Source: Trichomonas vaginalis G3
Taxonomy: Eukaryota; Parabasalia; Trichomonadida; Trichomonadidae
Length of the DNA: 64,000 nt
Assembly: GCF_026262505.1 (NCBI RefSeq)
Contig: NC_067204.1
Coordinates: forward strand, 1,364,001-1,428,000
Direction of reading: 5' to 3'
In this document: positions 10,391-20,681 of the stretch, in pieces
How the letters are laid out: every line of letters begins with the position of its first letter
How positions within the stretch are numbered: position 1 is the stretch's first letter
Notes under the pieces: generated by a model
The model's database searches: none
What the model was told of the DNA's origin: nothing
Seen by the model: the letters and a program-made list of their open reading frames with translations, nothing else
Translations under genes and position numbers: made by a program

Positions 10391-12703
10391 TTATAAAGCT
10401 TCATTTACAGGTATTTCATCGTCAGTAAATGAATCCTCATTATCGTTTGGTTCAACCTGTTTATATAATCCTTTCATTTCTTCTTTCAAAACATAATACC
10501 ATGTCTGTTTACCATCTATTTTTCTTTGTTTCCTTTCACATTTATCCTTAATGCTCATTTGGAAATTCTTGTCTTTCATGTCTGATGGTTTGCAGAATAG
10601 AGCATTTTTACATGTCATACCTGCACACAATTCATCATAATGTGTATATATCCATTCATCTAAAGGATTTGTTGATAACTCGATTAAATCTTGTTTGGCT
10701 TCAGTCATCGGTATGATTCGTACATTAAATGATGAAAGGTCATATTGCATAAAATATGTTAAAAGGTTATCATAAAATTCCTTAGTGCATGAATCCATTA
10801 AATTCTTGAAGTAATCAAATTGACCCTTGAATTTACCATTAACTCTTAAAACTACGTATCTTCTGTCTCCAACTTCAATTTTGACAGGGTAGACGTTGTT
10901 AGTTACGAAAATGAAGTTTGCAACATTCTGAGCAGTTCTTCTGGGTTGATTCTTTTCATTAATTCTAATCTCATTATCCGTAATAATTGATTTCAAAGCG
11001 TTGAAGTTTGCAAGTCTGTCTTCACCTACATTCTTGAGTTCATTAAGTACAAGAAACATTTTATTTTCAACTACTGAGTTGAAATTACCCGTTAGCTCAC
11101 TTATTTCAGTAATGTTTTTACATGAATAACCGGCGAGGAGTTCAGAAATAATGTCTGTGAATCTGTTTTTACCTGTTCCCTGAAGTCCTTTCAAAATAAT
11201 TGCTGTTTCATTCTTGATTCCAGGATGTTGAATCATTGATGCAATCCACCCGAGAAGGTATTTATACACTTCATCATTATTATCACAAATGGCTTCTTTA
11301 ATGAAATCCATAAACATCTCAATTTTTGAGTAATCAGGCTTTTCGAGAATGTTGTATTTATAACCCTGAAACGTTGAGAAAACATCTGGGGAATCAGATT
11401 TAAAGCAAACACCCTTAACAGTTAATGAAGACAATTGATTTAGTAGTACATCCCATGCTGTTATGGTTTTACCTTCTTCTTTAAATAATTTAATCATTTT
11501 GAGTGACTCTTTCATGTTTGATTGAAGAACGAATGATATTTGATTCATTTTGTCGTGGATATTATAGTCCTTTTGAATGAAATATTTGTTTCCACAATCT
11601 ACAAAACGAATTACACGTGATAAATCCTCAATTACTTCAGAACTGTTTTTATACTGATGATTTTCAGCCTTGCGTCTAATATCTGTTATCAAAAACGAGT
11701 CATCAAGTTTGATATCAAATGTTATTTTTGGCTTACGTAATAAAGGTAAAACATATTCATCATAATATTCCTTTTGATAAAGTTTTAGAATCTTCACCAA
11801 AACAAATGGAGAAGTCATTAAATGTGCATATCTACTACGTGCTTTTTCAAAATTACTTTTAGCATTTTCTGTTAAACTGCAGAAGTTATAAACGTTATCG
11901 TACGCTTCATTAATTAAATGATTAGGTAACGAATTAATAGCTTGAAACAGTGTGAACAATGTTATTTCTTTTTCTAAATTCATGTTTCCACCATCATTAT
12001 GTACTTCAAAATCACAGATGCCATCAACTATGCTCTGGGCAAGTTTATCGTCAATGTTTACATCTTTGTTTTCATTCATGATATTCTTTATTTCTTCGTT
12101 CTTCTGTTCAACTCTTACCTTAATATTCAAATCATTTAATATATCATTCACTGTTCTGGTTAATGTTGAATCATAACTTCCACGAATGAATGAGTATGTA
12201 TTGATTGGTTCTGTTGCATTCTTTCGAACTCTTGAATCAGCCATAACCACTAATGAACGCTTTGAATCATCCATAGAAGTCATTATGTCAATATCATAAT
12301 CATTGCAGGAATAACATTTAATCATTCTGTTCGAAACTGCATAGAAGAAATTAGTGTTGCAATAAATGTGAAGACCTCCTGAAGCGGTTTTAACGATAAC
12401 ATCTTTATCCGAAAGTTTTGATAAAATATCTTTTCTAACTGTTTCTTTAAGTTCATCATTGTATGATTTATTGATATCAACATCTATAATCGTTAAATTT
12501 GAAATTTTATTTACTAATAAAGCCACACCAGTTTTCCTTCCTCTTCCTCCATCATGTTTGAGGTAGTTATGTAAATCAATCTTGTTTTCACCAATTCTTT
12601 CGTTGAGGGTTTTAGTTTCTGCCACAACTAATTCCTCAGCTAATGAATCAATAACTTTTTCATCAGAAACGATAAAGTTGCTGTTGTTGTTTGTTGCTGT
12701 CAT
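10391..12703 (-). CDS. Prim-Pol/SF3 primase-helicase (copy B)
   Basis: Synthesises primers and unwinds DNA for element replication. A 770-residue open frame. N-terminal archaeo-eukaryotic primase-like domain: TIIDVDI (about residue 75) and ASGGLHIY (about 105), then a Cys pair CYSCND. C-terminal SF3 helicase of the D5 kind: Walker A GLQGTGKNRF (about 500), Walker B KMFLVLNEL (about 550), sensor FIFVTNN (about 600), and DRRYVVLR with the likely arginine finger. The start follows TTTTTATTCCTATATAAATG with an AAATAAAGTTAG box upstream. In copy C the same gene lies on the opposite strand. The neighbours on both sides keep their orientation, so only this cassette is inverted. Confidence 0.92.
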   Translation of the reverse strand: MTATNNNSNFIVSDEKVIDSLAEELVVAETKTLNERIGENKIDLHNYLKHDGGRGRKTGVALLVNKISNLTIIDVDINKSYNDELKETVRKDILSKLSDKDVIVKTASGGLHIYCNTNFFYAVSNRMIKCYSCNDYDIDIMTSMDDSKRSLVVMADSRVRKNATEPINTYSFIRGSYDSTLTRTVNDILNDLNIKVRVEQKNEEIKNIMNENKDVNIDDKLAQSIVDGICDFEVHNDGGNMNLEKEITLFTLFQAINSLPNHLINEAYDNVYNFCSLTENAKSNFEKARSRYAHLMTSPFVLVKILKLYQKEYYDEYVLPLLRKPKITFDIKLDDSFLITDIRRKAENHQYKNSSEVIEDLSRVIRFVDCGNKYFIQKDYNIHDKMNQISFVLQSNMKESLKMIKLFKEEGKTITAWDVLLNQLSSLTVKGVCFKSDSPDVFSTFQGYKYNILEKPDYSKIEMFMDFIKEAICDNNDEVYKYLLGWIASMIQHPGIKNETAIILKGLQGTGKNRFTDIISELLAGYSCKNITEISELTGNFNSVVENKMFLVLNELKNVGEDRLANFNALKSIITDNEIRINEKNQPRRTAQNVANFIFVTNNVYPVKIEVGDRRYVVLRVNGKFKGQFDYFKNLMDSCTKEFYDNLLTYFMQYDLSSFNVRIIPMTEAKQDLIELSTNPLDEWIYTHYDELCAGMTCKNALFCKPSDMKDKNFQMSIKDKCERKQRKIDGKQTWYYVLKEEMKGLYKQVEPNDNEDSFTDDEIPVNEAL

Positions 12704-12736
12704 TTATATAGGAATAAAAAAATAAAAATAATTTTA

Positions 12737-12753
12737 AAACTAACTTTATTTTT
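12737..12753 (-). promoter_or_regulatory. AAATAAAGTTAG box of the primase-helicase (copy B)
   Basis: On the minus strand, AAAATAAAGTTAGTTTT lies about 35 bases before the start at 12703. It is identical to the box before the C gene (30687-30704) and nearly identical to boxes in copy D. Confidence 0.55.
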
Positions 12754-12778
12754 GGACTGCATCAAATTTTCGTAAATG

Positions 12779-13213
12779 TTGTCAAAATGTCATGTTGTCA
12801 CATTTTTCAGAGAAGTGAAATGACCTGGTGACCTGGTGACCTGGTGACCCCTTCAGTTCTTCAAAAATAAGTCATAACTGCCTTCCTCCTGTGATGTTGT
12901 CAAAATGTCATGTTGTCACATTTTTCAGAGAAATGAAATGACCTGGTGACCTGGTGACCTGGTGACCCCTTCAGTTCTTCAAAAATAAGTCATAACTGCC
13001 TTCCTCCTGTGATGTTGTCAAAATGTCATGTTGTCACATTTTTCAGAGAAGTGAAATGACCTGGTGACCCCTTCAGTTCTTCAAAAATAAGTCATAACTG
13101 CCTTCCTCATGTGATGTTGTCAAAATGTCATGTTGTCACATTTTTTCAGAGAAGTGAAATGACCTGGTGACCTGGTGACCTGGTGATCCCTTCAGTTCTT
13201 CAAAAATAATTAA
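12779..13213 (-). repeat. right repeat array of the primase-helicase cassette (copy B)
   Basis: Three to four units of about 115-120 bp with GTGATGTTGTCAAAATGTC, GACCTGGTGACCTGGTGACC and CTTCAGTTCTTCAAAAATAA. It is the reverse complement of 10220-10364. The GGTGACC variant is shared by both B arrays, not with the C arrays. Confidence 0.85.
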
Positions 13214-13263
13214 TTATTGAATAACCTGAAAACATTAACATAAACATTAACCTGAAACTGTAA

Positions 13264-14428
13264 TGCATGAAAATTCGGTTCAATTCATTTTTGACACTTT
13301 ACATATCGGATGTATTATCTAAGAATTATATTATAAAATAATAATTTTGTGTTTTATAAGTTTATTTGTATAAATTGATTCAAAAAAATGGAAAGACAAG
13401 AAGTGGATCTGCCAAATGAAAATCAGATTTATATTACGGCATATATATTCATAATGTATACCTCTTACCCTTTCATTCCCTCGAGAAAGTTCAAAAACTT
13501 GGGTGCAATCAGAACTGATTGCACCCAAGTTTTTGAACTTTGTATAAGGAATTGTTGGCTATGATGTACTGATCATGAATCAGTACATCATAGCCAACAA
13601 TTCCTTCGCAAACAGCGGGAAACTTTGTCTGAATAGTTTAACATTCAGACAAAGTTTCCCGCTGTAAGAGAGGGAATGGAAGGGTAAGAGGTATATATTC
13701 ATAATGTATACCTCTTACCCTTTCATTCCCTCGAGAAAGTTCAAAAACTTGGGTGCAATCAGAACTGATTGCACCCAAGTTTTTGAACTTTGTATAAGGA
13801 ATTGTTGGCTATGATGTACTGATCATGAATCAGTACATCATAGCCAACAATTCCTTCGCAAACAGCGGGAAACTTTGTCTGAATAGTTTAACATTCAGAC
13901 AAAGTTCCCGCTGTAAGAGAGGGAATGGAAGGGTAAGAGGTATATATTCATAATGTATACCTCTTACCCTTTCATTCCCTCGAGAAAGTTCAAAAACTTG
14001 GGTGCAATCAGTTCTGATTGCACACAAGTTTTTTGAACTTTGTATAAGGAATTGTTGGCTATGATGTACTGATCATGAATCAGTACATCATAGCCAACAA
14101 TTCCTTCCCAAACAACCCGAAATTTGTCTGATTCCACACTAATTTTATTAATTTATCTAAACTTTTATCCTCGTCTACAATTTAATCATCAATAATTATT
14201 TCTTGTTCTATTTCACTATTATATATATATATATTTATATGATTTGATTTAAAAAAAATAAATAAATAAATTAATAAATCATTTACTCAAATATATCAAA
14301 AGTTTTATTTTTATATATAAAGATAACTACTTTTAAAAAATACCTTATATATTTTTGCCATGTAAACTATTTTTGCCATGTAAACTTGTCACTTTTGTCA
14401 AAAGTGAAGTGAACCGAATTTTCATGCA
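13264..14428. mobile_element. 1.2-kb non-autonomous element with hairpin satellite inside copy B
   Basis: Ends are about 33-bp inverted repeats (TGCATGAAAATTCGGTTCA..., two differences). Copy C has no such sequence at the matching place. CATTAACCTGAAAC lies on both sides and may be a target duplication, though the surrounding region is itself repetitive. It has no coding capacity. Inside is a tandem array of multi-hairpin units. Confidence 0.7.
13440..14110. repeat. tandem array of palindromic 250-bp units
   Basis: About 2.7 units of 249-250 bp. Each holds four near-perfect hairpins, for example CTGATTGCACCCAAGTTTTT with its complement and AATTGTTGGCTATGATGTAC with its complement, besides stems in CCTCTTACCC... 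and AACTTTGTCTGAA.... Protein frames across it are by-products of the palindromes. Confidence 0.9.
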
Positions 14429-15274
14429 CAACACATTAACCTGAAACCATTAACGTAAACATTAACGTAAACATTAACGTAAACATTTATTTCTGCAGTT
14501 CATCCATTACTTCATTACCTAATTAATTACAGACATAAAATATATTTAGTTCATTCAATAAACACGGTACCATGCGAATACAGTCACAAATGGTGGCATA
14601 TAATCTTTACCCAAGCCTGTTGGATTTGTTGTGAAAGTATGGACATGATTTCCTCCTGGTTCAGTTGGTCGAAAAGTCTTTTTTGCTGAATGGTTATAAT
14701 CTGGAGATAAAACATCATAGCCAGCTTCATATTCTGAGTTGTATAATGGGTGGTCTCTTAATGAGTGGCTATGGTCGCCAGAAAAGTTTGTAGTTCCTGT
14801 ATGAGTGTGCGGGGGTAAGTTTGCTTCTTTAATTTTCTTCGAACCTCCTGTTTGCTTTGAAGAGTTCGCACAATAGAGGAATTTATCTACAATCTGCTTC
14901 CACGTACCGAAACCCAGAACTGTTGCTGGATTTGTTGAGTTCATTGACGTATAAATAGAACCAATGGGGTAAATCATCTCAAGAATTGTATTTAATCCAT
15001 TATGAATATTGAATTTATTATATAATATTGAATTTGGGTGAGTATTTAAAACTGGTCTTGTTATCAATATTAACGTATTATTTTTGAAAATTGCTTTTCT
15101 AACTGTAATAAACAGAAATTCATTAAAAGTGACAGCTCTCAATTTTTTGACATTTGTAAATTCTCAATTGAATGAGAAAAATGAAATAATACTAAGCATA
15201 ATACAATATTCTAGATTTAATTATAATTAGGAAAAAGTTAGTTTTGAGAGTACTTTTCATAGGCATATAGAATG

Positions 15275-15450
15275 AAATCTTCTGAAAAATAATATCACAT
15301 AAACTCATATTATTTTCTAATATATAACTATTTTATATAAAAATCAAATTCAATGATCTTAAAAGCGAAGGATAAACCTCAAAATTTACGAATATAATGA
15401 GTGGGAATATAATGCTTATCTATCATAAAACCATATGAAATATCAATTTT
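15275..15450 (+). repeat. left arm of 176-bp perfect inverted repeat
   Basis: Pairs base for base with 15529-15704 around a 78-base loop. Confidence 0.9.
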
Positions 15451-15528
15451 ATTTTTCATATTCAAATGGACTGAGTGTTAACATTTAACATTTTTTGCTA
15501 ATTGTCGTCAAAAATTAGGCGTAAAGCA

Positions 15529-15704
15529 AAAATTGATATTTCATATGGTTTTATGATAGATAAGCATTATATTCCCACTCATTATATTCGTAAATTTTGA
15601 GGTTTATCCTTCGCTTTTAAGATCATTGAATTTGATTTTTATATAAAATAGTTATATATTAGAAAATAATATGAGTTTATGTGATATTATTTTTCAGAAG
15701 ATTT
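15529..15704 (-). repeat. right arm of 176-bp perfect inverted repeat
   Basis: Reverse complement of 15275-15450. Confidence 0.9.
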
Positions 15705-16934
15705 TGTGTTCTTCTTCAAAATTTTATTTTTTATTAAAAAGAATCTTTGCAAAATATACATTTACTTTAATTAATATTTAAAAACGTGCTCTATCAAAAG
15801 TTCCAAAAATTCAATATTTTAGCTTTTCTGAGGTGTCACTTTTGATGAATTTCTGTTTACAACATTAACGCATCTAATAGGATTATTTGAATATTTAAAT
15901 TTAGCATCTTGATTTAAATTACATTTGAACCATTGGATACAATCGAATGAATAACAAGGGCAAAAATCATCTTCAACCGTTATCATTCCCATAAATTTAC
16001 CGTTATTATATTCAACATATAAAATTCTTGGATTAATGATTGGCTTTCGTGTATCAGGATTCAAAACAGATGGAGTAAATGATTCATAGTTTTGAAAATC
16101 ATTTGTTTTAAAATAATAAAGCACTCCAGCTGTATAAAATAAATACATGGTCACTCCATCGAAACATATCCATTCAAAAGAATCTATATCAAAGGTTTTA
16201 TCTGATGATTTCATAAAATTTAAAAATGGTGGAGTAAAATAGACCTCTGATTGTTTTATTTCTTCATTAACAAATGATATATTAGCTTTCTTCTTTAACT
16301 CACTATCCACATATTCCTTATCTGCTTTCTTATTTAACTCATCGTTAACATATGTTTTATCCGCTTTAAGGTCTAAACATCCTGAAACCCATCCTGTATC
16401 GGCTTTAGTTTTTAAAATCTTTGATGTCCATTCATGATACCATTCAACCCTTTCTTTAATTTCATTATCTTTTTCATCAACATAAACCAAATTTGCCTTC
16501 TTCATTAACTCACTATCCACGTATTCCTTATCTGCTTTCTTCATTATGTCATTTAGGAAACCTTCTATGAATTCCTCATTTAAATTAAATCTTCCAATCT
16601 TCAAAACTTTAGGAAATGCATTTAATGCGTAATATCTCTGTTCTTCTGGTGGAATTGATGTTATATCATCCGTTATACCTTTAATTTTAGAATTCATAAA
16701 TAAAATTTCTTTTATATTTGATATCACTGCACCACCCTTGCAAACGAATTCGAAATGGTCATTTTTCAATACTATCTCCAAATCTCCATATTTCAACCTT
16801 TGCGTTTGTTCTGCCGTCTTTGAATTATATGCATATATGGCGTATGTAATGGTCTGAGGGACCTGGGTGCTTTGTGCCTTAAGTTGCTGTGGTTGCTGTT
16901 GTTTAATCATTTATTATGATTTAAAAATAAATAT

Positions 16935-17644
16935 TTAATCTGTTATCTCATCACCTATTTTTTCTATTTGAAATTGCCATAATATTTCATTCATGAATTC
17001 TAAATCACAATCAAATAGGTCAGTTACTCTAAATTTAATATTTGATAAATCTTTTGAATGAAGAATAAATGAATTCCCGATAATTGAAACGGATATGATA
17101 AAGAAAATGTGTTTAAGTTGATGGATAAAATGTTTTGTATTGATGGGTAAGAGTTAGGGTCTAATGTTTGATGTGAAAATCTCATTGGGGTATTAACTTT
17201 ATCACATTTAATTAAAATGAAATTGGAACCAGTGTCAGAATACAAAACACCCCCAACATCTTTTTCAAAATTTAATATCCTCAACAATGAACGAAGATGA
17301 GGAGTACAAAATTTAATTTTCAGCGGAAATTTAATAAGGTTATTTATTTCATCAAGTTCAAAAAGTTTATCGGGTTTTGATTTAAAATTTTCTTCATACC
17401 ATACGATAAATGATTCATTTAAATAACTTAAAATCATGTTAATATCCCATTTCGTTATCACATTATTTATATACATATCATACGTTTTTTCAAGGTCATC
17501 TTTAATAAATGATATATAATCTGAAGGGTCTAAAAGAATGGGATTAAATTTACCACTCACAGAAACGAGAGTAACATTATAAATTCCGCTAACTGTTAAA
17601 TTTAATTCACAGCTATTATTCGAAATAATATTGATAATTGACAT
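16935..17644 (-). pseudogene. structural-like protein, about 236 residues (copy B)
   Basis: Starts MSIINIISNNSCELNLTVSG and is rich in beta-prone stretches; the end contains IKFRITDLFDCDLEFMNEIL. It lies between fibre and small virion-like genes. A penton/minor capsid role is possible from position and composition only. It is one of the genes that are broken in both copies. Confidence 0.4.
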
Positions 17645-17788
17645 TTTTATTACGATTAAAAATATGGTAAAGCGTTATTTTCCAGTGATAAATAAAACTA
17701 GAATAAGATTACCTCAAGAATTCATAAATTCAACAATAAGAAATTCATTCATGTTATAAATTTTAGTGTTTTCAGAAAATATGAGTCA

Positions 17789-18133
17789 ATGTCATATTCA
17801 TCAACAGGTTATATTTCACTTCATTCAAATTTAGTTCAATCAAACCCATATAATGACCATTTCATAAGATTTTCAGATGGTATTAAAAATGTAATTGATA
17901 GATTAAAATATGAACAGATTGACAATATCGAATTTTTGGAATTTTGGTTTAAATATCCCGATGGAAAAAAGATTGAAGTTAAAGATAAAGCTGATACTAT
18001 AACAAAAACAATTACAATGACCGATCCGGATAGGGGAACAAAAAGAAATAAAACAAACGATAGAAACTGGTGAAAGGTCAATTATTATCGATTATGATTC
18101 AAAGGATTATTATTCAATAATGTTAATGCTTGA
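17789..18133 (+). pseudogene. 115-residue-class unknown protein (copy B)
   Basis: Same gene as 36083-36430 in copy C, where it is open. Starts MSYSSTGYISLHSNLVQSNP; the only plus-strand gene in the structural block. This copy is broken near its end. Confidence 0.5.
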
Positions 18134-18136
18134 ATA

Positions 18137-18829
18137 TTAAATAGCCTTAACAAAGAATTTTTCAAGTGATATTTTATATTCATCAACTATTTTATTGTAT
18201 TGTTATTATAAGTTAAATGTAGTTCAGTTGTTGCTCCGTTCTTTGATATCTTAATTGTGCTAATATCCTTTATAGGATTTATTTTTGCAACTGTTCCGCA
18301 GCATGAAACCTCATCATCTATGAAAAATTGAATCTTAACGTCTGAATCTTGAACATCACAAAGAATGGCGATAATGTGAATTAATGATTCATAAGGTAAA
18401 ATAATTAAACCGGATTGGTCAATTAAAATTTATTGAATCATAATATTAATTATTATATCACGGTAAATTTTCATTAATTCAGAATTAATGTCTACTTTAT
18501 ATGGCGCATTGCGAACTGGAATCGTAGATTCCTGGGTTCTCGATGTTTGATGAAAGAGGTGGGGGGTATGTTGGATAAGTGGGAATTTCAACGGTTCTTT
18601 ACCGGGTTCAGATAAAATGATTGGGTCTCCATCTTCTTTATTTTGCTCCTCCTCCTTTTCGGTAAGTCACGAGTTAATAAATTTGGTTGAGTTGCTGACC
18701 TTGTTAATTCGGGCTAACATTAACTTTAACATTTTGAATAATTCGTGATTTATCATCATTTACGTTATAACCAACCGTAATCTCTGCTTTTGCGTTAGTG
18801 TTCTTTTGACTTGTGAAACGTCTTCTCAT
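18137..18829 (-). pseudogene. unknown basic-N-terminus protein, about 230 residues (copy B)
   Basis: Starts MRRRFTSQKNTNAKAEITVG; the Arg/Lys-rich N-terminus continues with a Thr/Pro-rich part and a C-terminal beta-rich part containing CDVQDSDVKIQFFIDDEV. Possibly a DNA-binding virion protein; inference only. Broken here. Confidence 0.4.
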
Positions 18830-18913
18830 TTATAATTGAATAAAAAAAAGAAAAATATATTTAAAGTTTTATTTAGTTGTTACGGTAATATCCCAAGGTT
18901 CATCATTGTTTGC

Positions 18914-19666
18914 TTATACTTTCTTTGTAACTGCACCAATTATGTTATTGATATTGCTTTGAGTTTCTTCCAGTCTTATTTTATCATTTACAATATCTTT
19001 AATCATTTCATTACATGCATTCTTAAAACCATCTGATTTTTCTAATTTACGTCTATCACTTTCTTTAATTAAATCAAAGTTATAACCTTGTTGAGAATAA
19101 AGTGGTTTCTTTATCAATTCCTTGAACGCTTCTGAAAGTGAAGATGAAGAAATTCTTGCCACTTGAATTGGTTTAAATTCTGCTTTCATTGCTTCTTTCT
19201 GTTCATTGAACACTGGATCGAATAAAGCAACTTTAAAGAATTTCTTAGCTGGAATTTCAGGTCTAATATTTGCATATTGACCATCAAACTGATTAACATA
19301 TCGTGGTAATCCATCCGGTCCCTCTTCAGCATTTAATTCTTCATTGAAATAAGAATATGGATTATAACGGTATGAATTAATTGGACCATTTTCACCTTCT
19401 CCAATGTATTGTTTAACAGCTTTTCCATTTTCATCAAATTGCATAGGATAACGTTCATTATATGCTTTACGTTTAGGATAATCAGTTATAGTTAATTTAT
19501 AACCATTTATGACTTTAATATTACCTTGACCATCAGTAACGAAAACTTCATTTATACCATCAGGTTTTCCATTTGGACCCGTAATGTCTGCTTCGTGTGC
19601 TTCCCAATTTGGACCATGACGTTTGGCATATGCTTGAGCTTCTGGTAATGTTAAAACGTTTCTCAT
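18914..19666 (-). CDS. 250-residue unknown protein in capsid block (copy B)
   Basis: Open frame [18 protein letters not shown]...; the N-terminal half has short Gly/Asn turns ([28 protein letters not shown]), the C-terminal half is helical and charged. It lies just before the packaging ATPase and is conserved in C. Its ATG overlaps the stop of the 48-residue frame (ATGA). A virion role is likely from position. No protease motif is seen. Confidence 0.55.
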   Translation of the reverse strand: MRNVLTLPEAQAYAKRHGPNWEAHEADITGPNGKPDGINEVFVTDGQGNIKVINGYKLTITDYPKRKAYNERYPMQFDENGKAVKQYIGEGENGPINSYRYNPYSYFNEELNAEEGPDGLPRYVNQFDGQYANIRPEIPAKKFFKVALFDPVFNEQKEAMKAEFKPIQVARISSSSLSEAFKELIKKPLYSQQGYNFDLIKESDRRKLEKSDGFKNACNEMIKDIVNDKIRLEETQSNINNIIGAVTKKV

Positions 19667-19809
19667 TTGTTTAACATCTTTTGAAGACCAGCAACAATAT
19701 GAACTAATTCTTTCATTCCATCTGGAACTTTCATAGTTCTATTATATGCACCCTTTTTGTTTGTCCCTTGTTTTAATGGAACCTGTAGAAGATTTGCTAT
19801 TTCTGTCAT
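19663..19809 (-). CDS. 48-residue protein overlapping the 250-residue gene (copy B)
   Basis: [20 protein letters not shown]... to a stop in a four-base ATGA overlap with the next start. The same overlap stands in C. It could be a separate small gene or the first part of the 250-residue gene product. Confidence 0.4.
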   Translation of the reverse strand: MTEIANLLQVPLKQGTNKKGAYNRTMKVPDGMKELVHIVAGLQKMLNK

Positions 19810-19849
19810 GTTTAATTATAAATAAAAAATAAAAATTAATTATAAAAAG

Positions 19850-20657
19850 TTAATCAAATTTAACACCTTTATTTAAATCAACTATTATTTTTCCATGTTC
19901 ACCTAATTGCTGATATTGTGTGTAAAGTTCATTAATGCTCATTGGTAAATTCACTTGATAAAGCATAACGTTCAACTGTTGACGACTAAAACCACTGAAA
20001 ATGAAAAGGGTGACAGGTTTGATTTAATGTTTGTGCTTAATGCTTTGAAGTATTGAACAGCCATGAAGAATGAACACTGAATGTGTCGACATTGAGTTAA
20101 TAATGATTAAAATATGATTTCTCATTAGTTATTAGTTTTGATTTCACGCATCATCTAGAAAAATTAGTGAATGCAAAAATTCTTATCAAAATTTGAAATA
20201 GAAAGTGTTTCAAATAATTCATCCCTTTGTTTATCAATAATTTTATCCTCTAATCCTTGCTTCTTGATTGTATTATATAATTCTTTATACATTAAAAAGT
20301 TTTTTAAATAATCTTCTGCTTCTTCTTGTGATAAATAAATAATTGGAATTTTGATTAAATGCTTTAAAGATTCAAATGTATCATCTGAAGGTGAACCTGA
20401 ACGGTTGATATAAATTAACACATGTGAATGGGGGAAGTGTTAGCAATAATGATAATTTGTTTTAATATCGTTAATGTTTTACCTTTATTTTGTTTACCAA
20501 TTGCTGCAGTGATTGAATTTAAGTAACATTCAGAATATGGAATTTTCATTAATTTTTCCTTAGATAGAGCATTTCTATTATCACTCAATGCTTCATTAAT
20601 CATATCATCTACGTATGTATTATATACTCCTGCTAATTCTTCAGAATTGAAATCCAT
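19850..20657 (-). pseudogene. FtsK/A32-like genome-packaging ATPase (copy B)
   Basis: Pumps the element DNA into the capsid. Walker A AAIGKQNKGKT lies at about residue 56, Walker B LIFLDDA at about 174. The gene lies between the major capsid candidate and the 250-residue gene, the usual morphogenesis block. The start follows GATTAAATG. This copy is broken. Confidence 0.8.
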
Positions 20658-20681
20658 TTAATCAAAAATAAATTTATAATT

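Larger units (their letters stand above)
15110..15858. mobile_element. 749-bp foldback element inside the fibre gene of copy B
   Basis: Outer 25-bp inverted ends (AAACAGAAATTCAT...AAAGTGACA, one difference) enclose a perfect 176-bp inverted repeat. TA lies at both outer ends, as expected for a Tc1/mariner-type target, but this is only two bases. The fibre gene of copy C has no such insertion. No coding capacity: a MITE-like element. Confidence 0.65.
14555..16910 (-). pseudogene. tail-fibre-like protein with phage-type collar domain (copy B), split by an insertion
   Basis: Likely the receptor-binding fibre of the particle. The N-terminal part (from 16910) is Gln-rich, then a head region, then a shaft with repeated KADKEYVD/KADKTYVND units (near 16270-16510). 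The middle (near 15860-16260) is unlike that of copy C. The C-terminal part (14555-15109) has YPIGSIYTSMNSTNP, LPPHTHTGTTNF and a final FAWYRVY, the pattern of phage tail-collar/Gp10 C-terminal domains. The start follows ATAATAAATG. A 749-bp foldback element (15110-15858) interrupts it. Confidence 0.8.

Noticed and set aside
13331-14027. Two related small minus-strand frames (residues CTQVFELSRGNERVRGIHYE in both)
   Set aside because: Both lie in the palindromic satellite units and repeat because the DNA repeats.
17663-17758. 31-residue plus-strand frame MVKRYFPVINKTRI...
   Set aside because: Not kept in copy C at the same place, so not supported as a gene.
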